The notes below the pieces were generated by a model. That model made no database searches and had not been told where the DNA came from. It saw only the letters and a program-made list of their open reading frames with translations. Shown one piece after another: positions 33,258-45,607 of a DNA stretch of 64,000 nucleotides (positions within the stretch are counted from its first letter, which is position 1; the number at the start of each line of letters is the position of its first letter). The position numbers and the translations under genes are program-made. Source of the stretch: Petrosia ficiformis (taxonomy: Eukaryota > Porifera > Demospongiae > Haplosclerida > Petrosiidae); NCBI GenBank assembly GCA_947044365.1, contig OX345637.1, forward strand, positions 14,106,916 through 14,170,915, read 5' to 3'.

Positions 33258-36231
33258 ATATAATTATAATTATATATATATTTACTAAGGAACAAGAACC
33301 TCTTGCATACAATAACACATGAATTGAATTTCAGATGTACTGTTATATGTAAATATATCTATATGCTCAACAACTAATCATACATGCATTTTGTTCTCCC
33401 ATTAACTGTTATTAAAGTTAATAGTGTATATCAATCACAATTTATATATACATGATATGATTATATACATGTTTTGTCTAATTAATTTCATCAAATATTA
33501 TAATGAAGGATTTTAGTATTATTTTACACACCACCATTATAATGTAATAATTATTGTACAGATAATGTGATCATTAATCACAGAGTTATTTGTTATACAT
33601 TAATGTCTTCGACAAAGGAACTTAGTAAAACACTGATTATTTCAGTTTCATAAACTGATTTTAAAATGTACAGCTGGTTTATTGGCCACAACACATATAA
33701 TCCATTTGTTCTTTGCAAATCAAGTAGTTATACAAGTGTAAGAATACATGGTATTTAGCCATTAGAAACAGTGCATCAATAGTAAATATTGTTCATTAAA
33801 ATTGTATGTTACTATACATATCTTCATTCTGCTTGGGGCAGTACTGTGGATCTAACTTACAAGTTTGTAATATTACTCTACATGATAGTATTGAAATGCT
33901 TATAATAAATATCACATGATGTCACATGATATGTAGGTAACACTCTGTGTAAATTATGATAATAATTACATACAGTATATACATCATTACAACAGTACAT
34001 TATATTATCATGTACACAACTACACTATATAAACACTATTTTATGCCTACACAAACATTTAGTTAAAACTCCCATAGCTTATATTATACATATTCCACAG
34101 TATCATATAAATATGTTATAGTATATACTTATATAGTCATTATTGCAAGAAATAGGATCAGTTCAATTATGTTTGCTGTTACTATGACATAATGTGTCCC
34201 AACTGATATAAAATACATTTTGTGCTTACAGGTTTACAAATGCTTTTGATGGCAAGATACAATTAGATGTACTTTAGTATAAATTATGATAAATCTTTGA
34301 CATGAGATATGAGTAAACAGTAAGCACCCTAAAATTATAGTGCTTCAACTATAATTGGATGTAATTAGTACAAAGTATCTATGGTATAAGATGCATGTAA
34401 CCTGACTAATTGTTAAATGTACTAACTACTAAATTAGTTATTTCTACTATTTTGATTTGTAGTGTAGTCATGAATGTATAACAATTAGCAATGATTTATC
34501 AGACACACCAAAGTTGAATATATTTCAATTTGCATAGCAGCCCAAGATTAGCTGTGTGCTGCTGCTATACAACTATAAACATCCAAAACCGAAACCAAGG
34601 GTCCAATAAATCTACAAACAGTAATTATAGCTATATGTTTGCTTTGAAAGGTAGGTATATATAATATATGTGTGTGGTATTTCACTTACTGAAGTTAGTG
34701 CTACTAGTAATATTAAATTCTCCATCTAAATTACTAAAAGACACTTGTATAGTATATATCATGTCTGATTGAAGAGTAATATTATCCACAGTAGTGAATA
34801 TATTATCTTGTGATCCTTCCATTAACATTACGTCATTAATATATTGTATTATAGTGTCATCAGTTGAATCAGTAATCAATATATCAATAGTAGTGGGATG
34901 TTCACCGGGACATAGTTCACTAATCTGTGGTACATAGTTGTAGTTGGTACATATTATACTTTAAGCTATATAATATGCACAGAAGGACAGACCCACTCAA
35001 ATTACATGCACAAGTATAAACACATGTGAAACCTTTTTATATACCAACAGAAACATTTCTGTTTAACATTATCTTGTCTACACAACAAAACAAAACGTCA
35101 TTGGGACTGTAAATAATATGAATGTATGAATATTTTCTTACATTTACAAGTACTGTTATGTTTAACATATCACGAGTGATGACTGGTTGAATGGTTATTG
35201 ATATGCTTGAGTCAACTGATGGCACTGTGTTGAGAAAATATAAAATAGCAAATGTCATACTATTTGATATTATATAACCTTATTCATCACTATTATGATA
35301 ATTCTACTTGTTTTATTATCAGATGTACAATGAAGCACAAGGTAATGTAAAAGCAGTAATTCTACATTCTTGGGTTAATGGTAACACACATACATATGAA
35401 GTTCTCTCCTACATATACAATTCAGTATTTGCATTGCATACGAATTCAAATATATACTTTTTGGAAAGTATAGTGATGATATAGTAGTCATTTCTCCATT
35501 CCCTGCTCCATTATAACCTGATACTGTTATATTGATCTCATCACATGGATCAGTATTATTAGGACTGTTAACGCATAGTAAGTATCAGTAATAAACTGAG
35601 ATAAATTGAACATGATACTAGTAACTGATATGTTATATCCAGTGATATGTGTCCCAGGAAGAGAGAATGGTGGATTCCATGAGATATTGAGACTTGAGGA
35701 ATCAATAAAATAATGAGACATATCACCAACTGATGATAATGGACCTGTATAAAATATAATACATTAGTATAGGGAGATGAGTCTTAATAATAATTTACCT
35801 TGTACCAAGAGTATACCAATATCACTAATTGGTTGTTCAGGATTTCCAATTTCAAATGCTACACATTGTATTTCAGTATTGTTATATTGTGTTAATGCAG
35901 TTGCTGTTAGATTTGTTCTTCTTGTTGTAGAGTCAATATCTTCAGTTCCAAGTTGTATGAAACCTTTCTCAGTAACACTCTGTTCAGTTGCAGCAATACC
36001 ATCCACAAAGAAGGACAGTACATCAGCCTCTACAGCAACACAACTGAACTCCACTTCAGTACCATTAAGAACTGTTATATTGTCAGGATGAGTCAGAAAC
36101 TCTACAATAAAATGAACATAAACAAGAGAAGAGATCTACTTAATTTTTAATTAGTTTTATATATAATACCTACCTAAACTTTGAGTTAACACTAGAATAA
36201 GTTGTAGAACGAGGAAATATGCCACAACCAT
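32340..36231 (-). pseudogene. Gene C: C-type receptor with one Ig domain, one-base frameshift
   Basis: Exons: 36174-36231 (signal peptide starting MVVAYFLVLQLILVL), 35799-36101 (single Ig with FSCVAV and IQCVAF), 35458-35744 (FN3-1), 35142-35224 and 34690-34924 (FN3-2), 32816-33193 (Cys domain and stalk), 32542-32721 (transmembrane), 32340-32488 (tail). Every splice site and phase fits except FN3-1. That exon is 287 nt instead of 288, because one base is missing near 35564 (AGTCC where paralogues have AGCTCC). This brings an early stop. The tail is otherwise the richest in tyrosine motifs seen here: NPAYQDI, PGYENV and PVYDTV. With only one lesion, it could be a very young pseudogene, a polymorphic null allele or a sequencing error. 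The signal and Ig exons differ from A/B/F and define a second subfamily. Confidence 0.75.
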
Positions 36232-36686
36232 TGTTTGAATGGGTGGAGTTAAAATGTAAATGTTATTGAAATATGTTAAATTTCACAGACTTGAATGTAT
36301 GTGTGAATGAATGTATGTAACTATGTACTATGTATGTAGTTGACACAAGTATTATATGATGCATAAGGTTTATGTTATTATGGTATATAGTAGTGTTATA
36401 ACAGCTGTAGGAACCAGGGGATACAAAGGTCATGTGTATCCCCAATATTAGTAAAGACTGCAGAGATATTACAAGTGCCTTTCCCACCGTCCCCCCAATT
36501 CTTGTCATCTTGCTTAAATTTATGTGTAATATGCAATACATATAAAATGCTGTTATAATGAATCTATTAACTATAAAACCAAAACAAAAAGGTGCAATAG
36601 TAATGTTTGTGGCTAGCTATAACATTCTTGATTCACAAATTGTATATATATACCCTACACATTTCATACATTAATAATTAATTACA

Positions 36687-39480
36687 TTACAATCTCATAA
36701 ACAGGAGTATTAGTATGTATGGAGTTGATATCTTGATAAGCTGGATTCTTGTTAACTGATATCTTTTATTAGAATTCCTATCACTGGATATTCTAGTGTT
36801 AGTAATAGTTCTTGGATCATCATAAGCTGGATTAATTTTAAAGCTCTGTACTTGTCCTATAGATCATAAATAATGAATATAACTTTACAATAATAATAAA
36901 TAATGATAGTGCACCTGATGTTTTACGGATTCTTGAGTACAATGTGATGACCACTAGAACACTAGTGACTATTATCAACACTGGTATAATAACACTCAAA
37001 CTGGTAGCTATAATGATAGTTGCAATTGTATTACTATCAGCAATATCATTAGATGGTGTGACTGTAGGAAGACCAGTAGTACTAGTGACTATAAATGAAC
37101 AGCAGTTGAATTAAAGAGAAAAATTTAAAACACACATATAATAACTAACTTGCTGATGATATAGAAGAAGACAATATCAGAGATATAGAAGATGAAGCTA
37201 GTGCTGTTGTTAATTTTGTTGTTGTTGTTCTTATTGATTCTGTAATTGTTGTTGTTGTTGTTGTTTGTTCATCTACAAACACTTGATTCTTAATAATAGC
37301 TGGTAATTGACTCAGTGTGTTATCATTCTCAACATCATAATTATACATACAAGTCATAATATCCACTACTAATATTTGATATGCAACCCTCAGCAATGTT
37401 GAGAGTGAGATTTCTAGTAAATGCTACTGTGAATAGTATTGTGTTGTTTTGAATTAGTTGTATTTCAACACCAACTGCAATAGTAATTGTAGAGAATCTA
37501 CACACTACACACACTTCTCCATTAGTACTAGTTATATCAATTGATTGAACATCATAAGTTGCTATAAAAGGATTTTTAAGTAATGAAGAAGAGTTCGTAG
37601 AATAATGCAATATGATAAACTTTATACATTAATCAACACTATATTACTCATGAGACTATATTCTGTAGTTATAACAATGAAGAAGCACTTCAACCTGATT
37701 CAGAATAGTATGTATTATAGGACTGATAATAATATTATGTTAACATTTAACAAAATAATTATGTTTGAGCTCTTCAAACTAATTATACTATAATTATTAT
37801 TATATTCAATGTAAACTATTTTGAGTATAAAACAGATTTCTATTGTCATCAAATCTTATTGATAGTTTTGCGATGAAAACTACAGGAGCTAAGACTTAGT
37901 TAATTTAATTATCTTTTACGCTGAAAAATGTATGCGATACATTTACAACAGTAAACACAGTCATTCGCTTTCACCAAGACATCATACACTGCAAAATAAA
38001 ATTGCTAAAACAACTTATTTATTGGTTAGTACAGCTGCAATGAATAATGGAAACTGTAATTTTATTGGTCGTGTATGTTGCTATGACTGCATGGTGATGT
38101 ACATGCAATTATAATCCGCAATTTCTTATAGAAGCAGAATAACATTTTAATTAAATTATTGTATGTTTCCAAACAATTCTATTTTGCAGTGTACTATTTC
38201 CCCATTAAAATTATTGATGGAGACTACATAATATTAACATACTATCAGTACTAATGACGTATTGTTTGAGATAATAGTATAACTGAACGGTACTAATAAG
38301 GGACAATTAATATAATATACAAGTCACAATAACGTAATCATGCTGAACATAACTACAATAAATGCTATCAATTTTCATGCCTATATACACAATAACAGTG
38401 TAATATCAACAAATTATCATATTAATTTTCCCTTTTAAGTAAACTTTTACATATGGTATATATAATTATTTATTACAACAACTATATCTGTCTATGTAGT
38501 TTATAATGACACTGTTTGTGTATATATGTAGGAATGAATATTATTAGTGTTTATTATAGTTGTGCTAAGTACACAACTATAATAAACACTAGGAATAGCA
38601 TGAGTTTCAGTTTAGATTGTCAATTGTCATAGAGGATGTGGCTACATGCATGTATGTTACTATGACATAATGTGTACCAAGTATTGGAAGGTATAAATTG
38701 AATTATGTGTTTGTGGGTTTACAAACATTTTTGATGGCCATATACAATTACATGTACTTTACTATAAATTGCAGTGTATTATTACATCACTGTGTCTTGT
38801 ATATTATATTATCATTCACAAAGAGTGTGATTATCAACTATAGAAACATAATTATATAGCTATTATAATAATTATATCTTTGTATCATAATAACATATCT
38901 ATATTTTAAACTACATGTTCATGCATCATTGAAAATAATACATTATATATACAATACAGTAATTACTATAATTCTATTATTAATGCAAAAATATACAATT
39001 ATTACGTAATTGACATGATCCACTTACTGAAGTTTTCATTACTCGTAATATTAAATTCTCCATCCAGATTACCAAAAGACACTTGCATAGTATATATCAT
39101 GTCTGATTGAAGAAGAGTAATATTATCCACAGTAGTGAGTATATTATCTTGTGATCCTTCCATTAACATTACATCATTAATATATTGTATTGTAGTATCA
39201 TCAGTTGAATCAGCAATCAATAAATCAATAGTAGTGGGATATTCCCCAGGACATAGCTTACTAACCTGTGGAGTAGTTGGTTTTATTATAAGTATACCTG
39301 TTGTTACATTATTAAAATTCTGTATACATTATGTTTTGCATACACAGTTATGGTAAACTGATATTATGTATGTATAAACAATAGTTCCTTTCCTTACATT
39401 CACTAACACTGTTATTTCTACCATATTACCAATGACTACTGGTTGAATGGTTACTGGTATACTGGAATCAACTGAAGGGA
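36687..39480 (-). pseudogene. Gene D: 5'-truncated receptor pseudogene
   Basis: Only the 3' half exists: 39398-39480 and 39028-39265 (FN3-2), 37150-37561 (Cys domain and stalk), 36915-37088 (transmembrane), and about 36687-36856 (tail). No Ig, FN3-1 or signal exon precedes it; the DNA to the right is spacer and an inverted ubiquitin module. Exon 7 has a four-base insertion near 37340 that makes a stop just after SGYYDLYV. In the tail, one A is missing from an A-run near 36770, shifting the frame to end in LLFMRL. The tail begins with an extra NPAYDDP block not found in the other copies. Intron positions and phases match the intact genes, so this is a decayed duplicate and not a retrocopy. Confidence 0.75.
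38545..38591. repeat. Perfect 20-bp stem with a 7-nt loop
   Basis: TAGTGTTTATTATAGTTGTG, then CTAAGTA, then the exact reverse complement. It lies within an intron of pseudogene D. No function is evident. Confidence 0.75.
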
Positions 39481-39499
39481 CTGTTGAGAAAATATTTAC

Positions 39500-41130
39500 A
39501 TGTGAGGGGAAGTCCAGCATTCAAGTTGCATAGTTGTCAATTTCTTTATAATAATTCATAAATAATAATTATGACATACATAAAACAACAGACTATACGC
39601 AATTGTATATATATTAGTTGTAGTTAATAGTGATGCTTGTTCTTTTTGAAAATCTGAAACCTGTTTGTATGCTTGTGATTGAAGCCTTTCAGAGCTCTAT
39701 TTCCTGTGATCCCAAAAGAGTTGTGTGGACAGCGCTTCTTGATCATGATCGATTGCGCATTGCTGGAAGAGCCACACCTTTAATACTGGAGTGGAGGAGG
39801 AGCCGGAAGTCTGCCACGTACATGTAAAATAAGTAGGAGTCATTTGCGATTGAACATTTCATGATGAATAAAGCTTGTTTGCTTTTAACACTCCATCACG
39901 AAATGACATAACAATCCGTCAAAATAACCATTTTTCATTAAAAAAGCAGCTAGGTCATTAAATTTCTCTCATTAACAGATGATTCAAGAAAATTTAGTTG
40001 TATATAGACAAAATTTATTTATAATCCAGATATGCGTTAACAGGAGATTAATGTAACATAGCAACTATAATTATATAGCAAAGACAATTAATTTAGAAAT
40101 CGTGAGAGATCCTTGCATTCAATATTGTCACCAGTTTATGATATATACAGAGACAACAGGAGTTGAAGAGACAGACAATCAAATGAGTTAAATTTAAAAT
40201 AACATCAAATTGGAGATAAAATTAATTATCCTGTAAAAGTGAATTATGCAGGCACTAGTTGAATCAGTTTAGGCTTCAGTTCTCTTTTCTATGAAAGATT
40301 TAAAACCATCCTGATGATACACACAACTGTGTGTGGCTGTCCAGTTACCAGATTGTGCCAACTGTCAAGATACTAGTTGTTATTAACATTGTCATATGTA
40401 CATGCTATTTTCTCACAAGCAGTTCTATTGGTGCAAGGCTGCAAGCTAATTGCCAGAAAAACACAATATATTTTCATTTTGATCTAAATATAATTTGTTT
40501 CTGAATTACATTGCACTGTATGGAATTGAGTTAGTTTGGTCTAAATTATTTTCCTCGCGATTTTCATTACTGTTAGTAGCCACATTCCCAAACCCGCCTA
40601 CTGATTTGGACCATCGAAGTAAAAAAAAGTGCATTTCTCCATTTAAACTAGTGAAATACAATGTACTATTTGACCAAAAGCATTAATAATAGATATTTTA
40701 AACTTAAAAATAGCAATTTCAGTTACCTTTAAAAAGGTGCATTAGGTTCAATAATTGTATAAGCCTCCAAGTCCTGTTGCTCACTGTATCATATAGACTG
40801 GCAACATATGCAGTATTTAATAACAATGGAAGGTAAGGAACTTTGCTAGTTTCTATATTCCAATCAATGCTAACTTGATCTTTTTTTAAATTAAAGTTTA
40901 TTACAAACATTTATTCACATGTGTCTCCAGGCTTGCTGTTCACTGTATCATGGACTGGTGACAGTATTACCAGTCTATTACCAGTCTATTACATGTATGC
41001 AGCAAACAACAGACTATTGAATATAATGTACATTTAAATAAGTTAGGGATGATTGGAACATAGAAAATAACAAATACTCTTAGCTTCACTTTAATGAACC
41101 TTAGATTGAATTGAGATACTGTTACCAATC
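39500..41130. other. Gene-free spacer, inverted ubiquitin-module type
   Basis: Between pseudogene D and the plus-strand ubiquitin relic. It is a reversed, partial copy of the spacer at 2640-3800 (for example AAACAAGCTTTATTCATC-type text near 39875). The ORF 39630-39827 and others are not shared with the sister copies, so no gene is called. Confidence 0.5.
40440..40700. repeat. Reversed copy of the 14780-15060 repeat
   Basis: The text CTGTTAGTAGCCACATTCCC...CCGCCTACTGATTTGG is the reverse complement of the repeat at 14780-15060 and 28430-28720. The MITE end units themselves are missing here. Confidence 0.5.
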
Positions 41131-41136
41131 TCTTAC

Positions 41137-41470
41137 ATGCAGATTTTCATGCAGACCCTCACTGGTAAGACCAGTACCCTTGAGGTTGAACCTAGTCATA
41201 AATAGACCTTGGTAGTCGGCATGACAAGCAACACTTTATCTTTGCTAACAAACAATTAGAAGATGGCCATACTTTAAGTGACTATCATGTACAGAAGAAG
41301 TCCACATGCATTCATCTTGTTCTTCGAATGAGAGGAGATTTTCATAAAGACTCTTACTGGTAAGATAATTGGTCTTGAGGTTGAGCCTAGCTAAGTTATA
41401 CAATAGAGGATGTAAAACGCAAGGTCCAAGATAAATAAGGAAGGTATTCCGCCTGACAAGCAATGATTTA
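41137..41470 (+). pseudogene. Polyubiquitin relic upstream of gene F (inverted module)
   Basis: Plus-strand codons read [20 protein letters not shown] from 41137; a second unit from about 41337 reads IFIKTLTGK then EVEPS, followed by stops. The orientation is flipped relative to the other modules, matching the flipped orientation of gene F. Confidence 0.7.
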
Positions 41471-41782
41471 GCGTCTTTCTCACTTTTTTTGGGCCTACAA
41501 CTTGACGTTTTCCCTAATTTAAACTAACTAAATGTCTTCTTCGTAGTGTGTGCTTGTTAGTTTCTTCTATATTTAAAGATTCTATCATAAAATTGCCTTT
41601 TGCTATTTAGGTTGCAAATCTGCAACCTTCGTTAATTAATGCATTATTCAAAAGTTGCATATTTGCAACCTTCGTCGGTAAAGGGTTAATATTGCATGTC
41701 ACTATTCTGAAATAAAGTGAAGAACCAGAGATGAAGACAAATACAACACTGAGATATACTTCACTAGATCTTTAGGCTCAAC

Positions 41783-41805
41783 TACGTGGGCGTGGCTGGG
41801 ACGAG
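41783..41805 (+). promoter_or_regulatory. Conserved GC-rich motif upstream of gene F, displaced
   Basis: ACGTGGGCGTGGCTGGGACG on the gene strand, but about 3.4 kb from the start codon because the dead retroelement lies between. Orientation relative to the gene is the same as in A and B. Confidence 0.5.
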
Positions 41806-41961
41806 CTCCACAAGACACTGGGGATGGTATAAAAAAACTGTGCCTGATTGATTATTATAAATAATAATAATAGTTAATGAAAACAAAAAGAAAATAAATA
41901 ATAATAACTAGTAATACTAATAATAATAATAATAGATAATAATAATAAATAAATAATAAAT

Positions 41962-42758
41962 CTAGATTAGGTTCGATTCCATGGTAATCAAATCAGTTGG
42001 TTGATGAGTGGCCCGATGAACAGTTGAACGGGTGCCACGAATACATTGAATTGCAGATCTTAATAACATAAATGACAGACAACATCTCAGCCACTCCAGG
42101 GTTTGGGAATATGATTGTGATCGTTTCTCTGACAGAAGGGAAGCCAACCTTTTGTAAAATAAAGAGCATCCGTTGGCCATACCACCTGTAACTGAGAATA
42201 TAAGTGGATTAAAGGAGGAATGTTCTATTTCCACAAGCTGTCGTTCATAAAGACGCTTTTTCTCCCTTTCGTGATTACTATATATTTTGTTTATATCATT
42301 GGATCTGTTCGAAGTGGCGTGAGGGTCGAAAACTCTCACATCTAGGTAACATTTCTCATATCTGCCACCCCAAAAGCCATTCACAGCTATATCCATCCTC
42401 ACACCATCCGTTACATTTGCCAAAGAAGGGAAAGAGTCTTTTTCGGGAACAGGCTGAAGAGTAGGCTCAATAGATACATCATTACAAACCTCTGTCAAGA
42501 TGGAGGCAGTAAAATCTCTAATCTCGTTATGGCGACCGACAACGAAGCCTCCTTTTAAACATGATAAAGCATGGCACAATGAACAGGTAAGTCCGCTGGC
42601 AGCCAACCATATCGCAAACAAAGGGCATCCACAAAGTGTCTTTCATGTAGGGCAAAGCCAAACTCTCTGATAGGCAGGACTGATAGCCAACTTGAGGCCC
42701 CCTTTTCTCCAGCCAGTTGTAATCTCCTTTGATCTGCCTCACTAAGAGATCCCATCAC
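41962..42758 (-). pseudogene. Retroelement C-terminal part, endonuclease-like domain
   Basis: The stretch 42555-42758 (SEADQRRLQLAGEKGASSWL, LRYGWLPADLPVHC) continues after a frameshift near 42595 into 41962-42621. That part has CHALSCLKGGFV, RHNEIRD, then RMDIAVNGFW and KCYLDVRVFDP. The spaced acidic residues resemble a PD-(D/E)xK restriction-like endonuclease, as in early-branching non-LTR elements. This is inferred from motif spacing only. It ends with RSAIQCIRGTRS and a stop close to the AT-rich tail. Confidence 0.55.
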
Positions 42759-42936
42759 TGTCCGTAAATTCTCTTTTTCTTTCTTGCATCTATCTTGAAC
42801 AACTGCTTGCTTTTCCTTAATCTGATCAAACTCACACTGATAATCATATACATACTCCCCTGAAATAATTTTGTTAACAATTGGACTACAAATCTTTACA
42901 GAGTCTTCAAAATCTTGAGCGGATCTCTATATCAAA

Positions 42937-44175
42937 TCACAAATACCCATGCAAACCTCCCAATCTTGCTGGCAAGGCAAAAATACTCCGCTCCACCGAA
43001 CAAGGGGGAGGCCTTCCAGTCAGCTTAGGAATCAGCTCTGACGACAATTTATCTTCTAATTTCTCGAGAAACTTTTGGATGTGAGGAACCGTACGACAGA
43101 TAAAGGACCATCTACTCATTAATCCATGAGTCAGTGCTGCATAAGCAGCATGAGGTTGAGAATTGGCAATCTTCGATACCATATCAATTTCTTCAGTCCA
43201 ACGATCAACCTTCTCAGACAAAAAGTCTGATACATAATTTGAGGAGCCCAGGGGAGAACCTAGATAGGGACGACCATCACTGGTGATTTGAATTTGTGTG
43301 TTTTTAAAGATCTCCCTAGCTCTTTCTAAATAATTTTCCTTAACTACCAGCCATGTTTTTGATGGATTAGGAAAATAGCCATAATCTGGACCAAGGGATT
43401 GGATGTTATCCCACCAATGTCGTAAACAGTCAACAGAACCGGCTGCAGCAGCATCATCCGCATACCAAACCTGATTCACTGAATCAGGTAAACGGTTAAT
43501 CAGAGGAAGTGTTGACACAGCATAGAAAGACATTGAAAGGGGATCACCTTGAATTAAGCCTTCTCTAGATAAAATAGTCACTCCCTCTATGTACATATTA
43601 GAGGTCTCTCTGTAACAATTAACTAGAATGGTAGCAAAGGATGGACAAAGAACCTGCACATTATGTAAGGCTACACGACGATTCAGAGAATTAAATGCAT
43701 CAACCAATAATACTGCCTCATTAACCTTAAAGATCTCTCTGATGGAATGCACTCCCGATTCAACTCCTCCCATCTGCCCAACACACAACTGATGACAACC
43801 AACCGAGTCTAAAATATCTGGCTTTAATACTGTAAGAACAGCTTTTGCAATAATACGACGGACAGTTTCTCCTATACCTATAGGCCTCACACCGGGGTTC
43901 TTGTCTATGGCAATCAAACGGCATGCTAAAAACGGCATCAACAGATTTGGATCAATGAAGTCAGTACATAAACGCTTAGCCATCAAGGACAATGAGTGAC
44001 AAAGGTCATCAGATTTAGTCCCGAAGGAAGAACAGAGCCTCCTCCAAGCATATGCAACCAGGCCAGAAGGGCCTGCAGTACCTTTTGTATTTAGAGCAGC
44101 TCTTCTAATAACAGAAGCATCCAGAGAGTCAAACATTACAGAGAAAGACTTGGAAGAATCAACAGATGGTAACAA
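42937..44175 (-). pseudogene. Reverse transcriptase domain of the retroelement
   Basis: A 412-codon open stretch with RT motifs in order: GVRPIGIGETVRRIIAKAVL, LLVDAFNSLNR (motif A, with catalytic Asp), QGDPLSMSFYA (motif B) and VWYADDAAAAG (motif C, YADD, the catalytic Asp pair). It is followed by a thumb-like HAAYAALTHG and LPARLGGL. All catalytic Asp residues are kept, but the part is cut off by a TAA upstream and a frameshift near 42940. The sequence style matches RT proteins common in coral and mollusc genomes. The clade is not resolved here. Confidence 0.8.
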
Positions 44176-44202
44176 TACTTCCTGACTTGCTAACTGGCCT
44201 TA

Positions 44203-45085
44203 GGGGTGTTTGTCCTTCAAGATAGACTTCACGAATTTGCCTAACACTTCATCATTTAAGTGTAAGAGCCCTCCTTTTTCTTGATCAGTGATCCTTCTAA
44301 GAGTGGCATCTACCCTGAAAAATCATATTTGAGAAAGACTTCGACATTGACGACTCATCGTTAAGTCGCTTCATTCTATTGAACTTATTTTTATGATGTG
44401 CTTGAATAGCTCTACCCTCTTCCACCAGGGCTCTGAAATCACCTTCTTTCCATTGCTTTAGTCGTCTACTAAGAGTCAATCGGTTTGTCGATTCCTTCGA
44501 ATTACTACAGGGCCTCTGAAGCAAGAGTGAAGGTAAGAAACCAGCAACAGTAAGGGCAATTGATTCTAGAGAAGAGCCTTCTCCAAAAGCCTGATATAGG
44601 CGTGAGAGTTCCGATACAACCGCTCTACCACAATTACTAGAGGGGATCTTCATCAAGTCTAGTCTCCAATGTACTACTTCATCATAAATTGAACTACAAA
44701 TACTCCCAAATGAACTAGGGTCCAAATCTCCCCACATTACAGAACTAAGAGGGGCAACTGGCTTACTGAAAGGTGGTAAATTACCAACTAACGCTGGCTT
44801 ACCAGACTCTTGCCCTGGCCCTTGCTCCAACAGCTCACCACCAGACCGCTGACTACAAATCGATTTAGAAGATAAAAGATTAGAAGACTGGTCAAGTACT
44901 GCCACGTGGTTCAAACATCTCATTTCAGAACCCTGTCCAGCAGAAGAGGAAAGCTGGTCTGACGGAATATTTCGACAAAGGCCCTTTGTGGACGGGTAAC
45001 AACCATCACACAATCTTCCCTCTCACACACATGAACATCTGAGACATCTACCAGTGGACATACAACGACAGCAACTAGCGGCCAT
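44203..45085 (-). pseudogene. Retroelement 5' coding part with Cys-rich N-terminus
   Basis: It starts MAASCCRCMSTGRCLRCSC, followed by an in-frame TGA near 45025 and then LCDGCYPSTKGLC, giving a closely spaced cysteine cluster that may bind zinc. The frame stays open through 44297. A frameshift near 44318 moves the text into the frame of the RT part (LRRITDQEKGGLLHLND), which meets a TAA at about 44203. The part is an inactive N-terminal region of a multidomain polyprotein. Confidence 0.65.
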
Positions 45086-45187
45086 TTTTAATAATTATAT
45101 AATTATAATTCGATCTCCTTATTATAGTAATAATACGTGTTTGTAGTTACAGCAGTGACAAGTTTACTACCGGTCTCTTGGAACAAA

Positions 45188-45572
45188 ATGAAGAAATCAA
45201 CAAGCTGTTCTTTTTCACTGATCTTGATTGTTTTATATGCAACTGTCATTCCAGGTGAGTAATTCTAGAGTTAACCATGCAGTAGGCCTCTTTCCTGTGC
45301 ATGTTTTTGTTAGATATTTGTTTGTTATGAATTTCAGGTTTAGAGAACCATAAAATCATCTTGTATATGTGAGAGTTTGGATTATGTAGAGTATTTCTAA
45401 CAATAGTCTTGTATTACCATGTATACTGACTAGCTATAATAGAAACACAAAACTGTATTTTATTTATTATAATGTGGATTATATCATCGCAGAAATTGTC
45501 TAATCATTTATTGTTGTTGACATGATTATTGATGAATTAAACTATTGTCCCAAAGCATAAGAGTGTACATAG

Positions 45573-45607
<35 letters not shown>

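Larger units (their letters stand above)
41870..45115 (-). mobile_element. Dead non-LTR-type reverse-transcriptase element
   Basis: The body runs from a start codon at 45085 to a stop at 41962, followed by an ATT/AATA-rich tail (about 41870-41960) in place of poly-A. No LTRs are seen. Comparison with the matching sequence upstream of gene A (13640-13740) places the insertion between the conserved upstream motif at 41783 and the gene F first exon. Exact edges are blurred by the AT-rich tail. Coding parts are annotated separately. It carries several stops and frameshifts. Confidence 0.75.
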
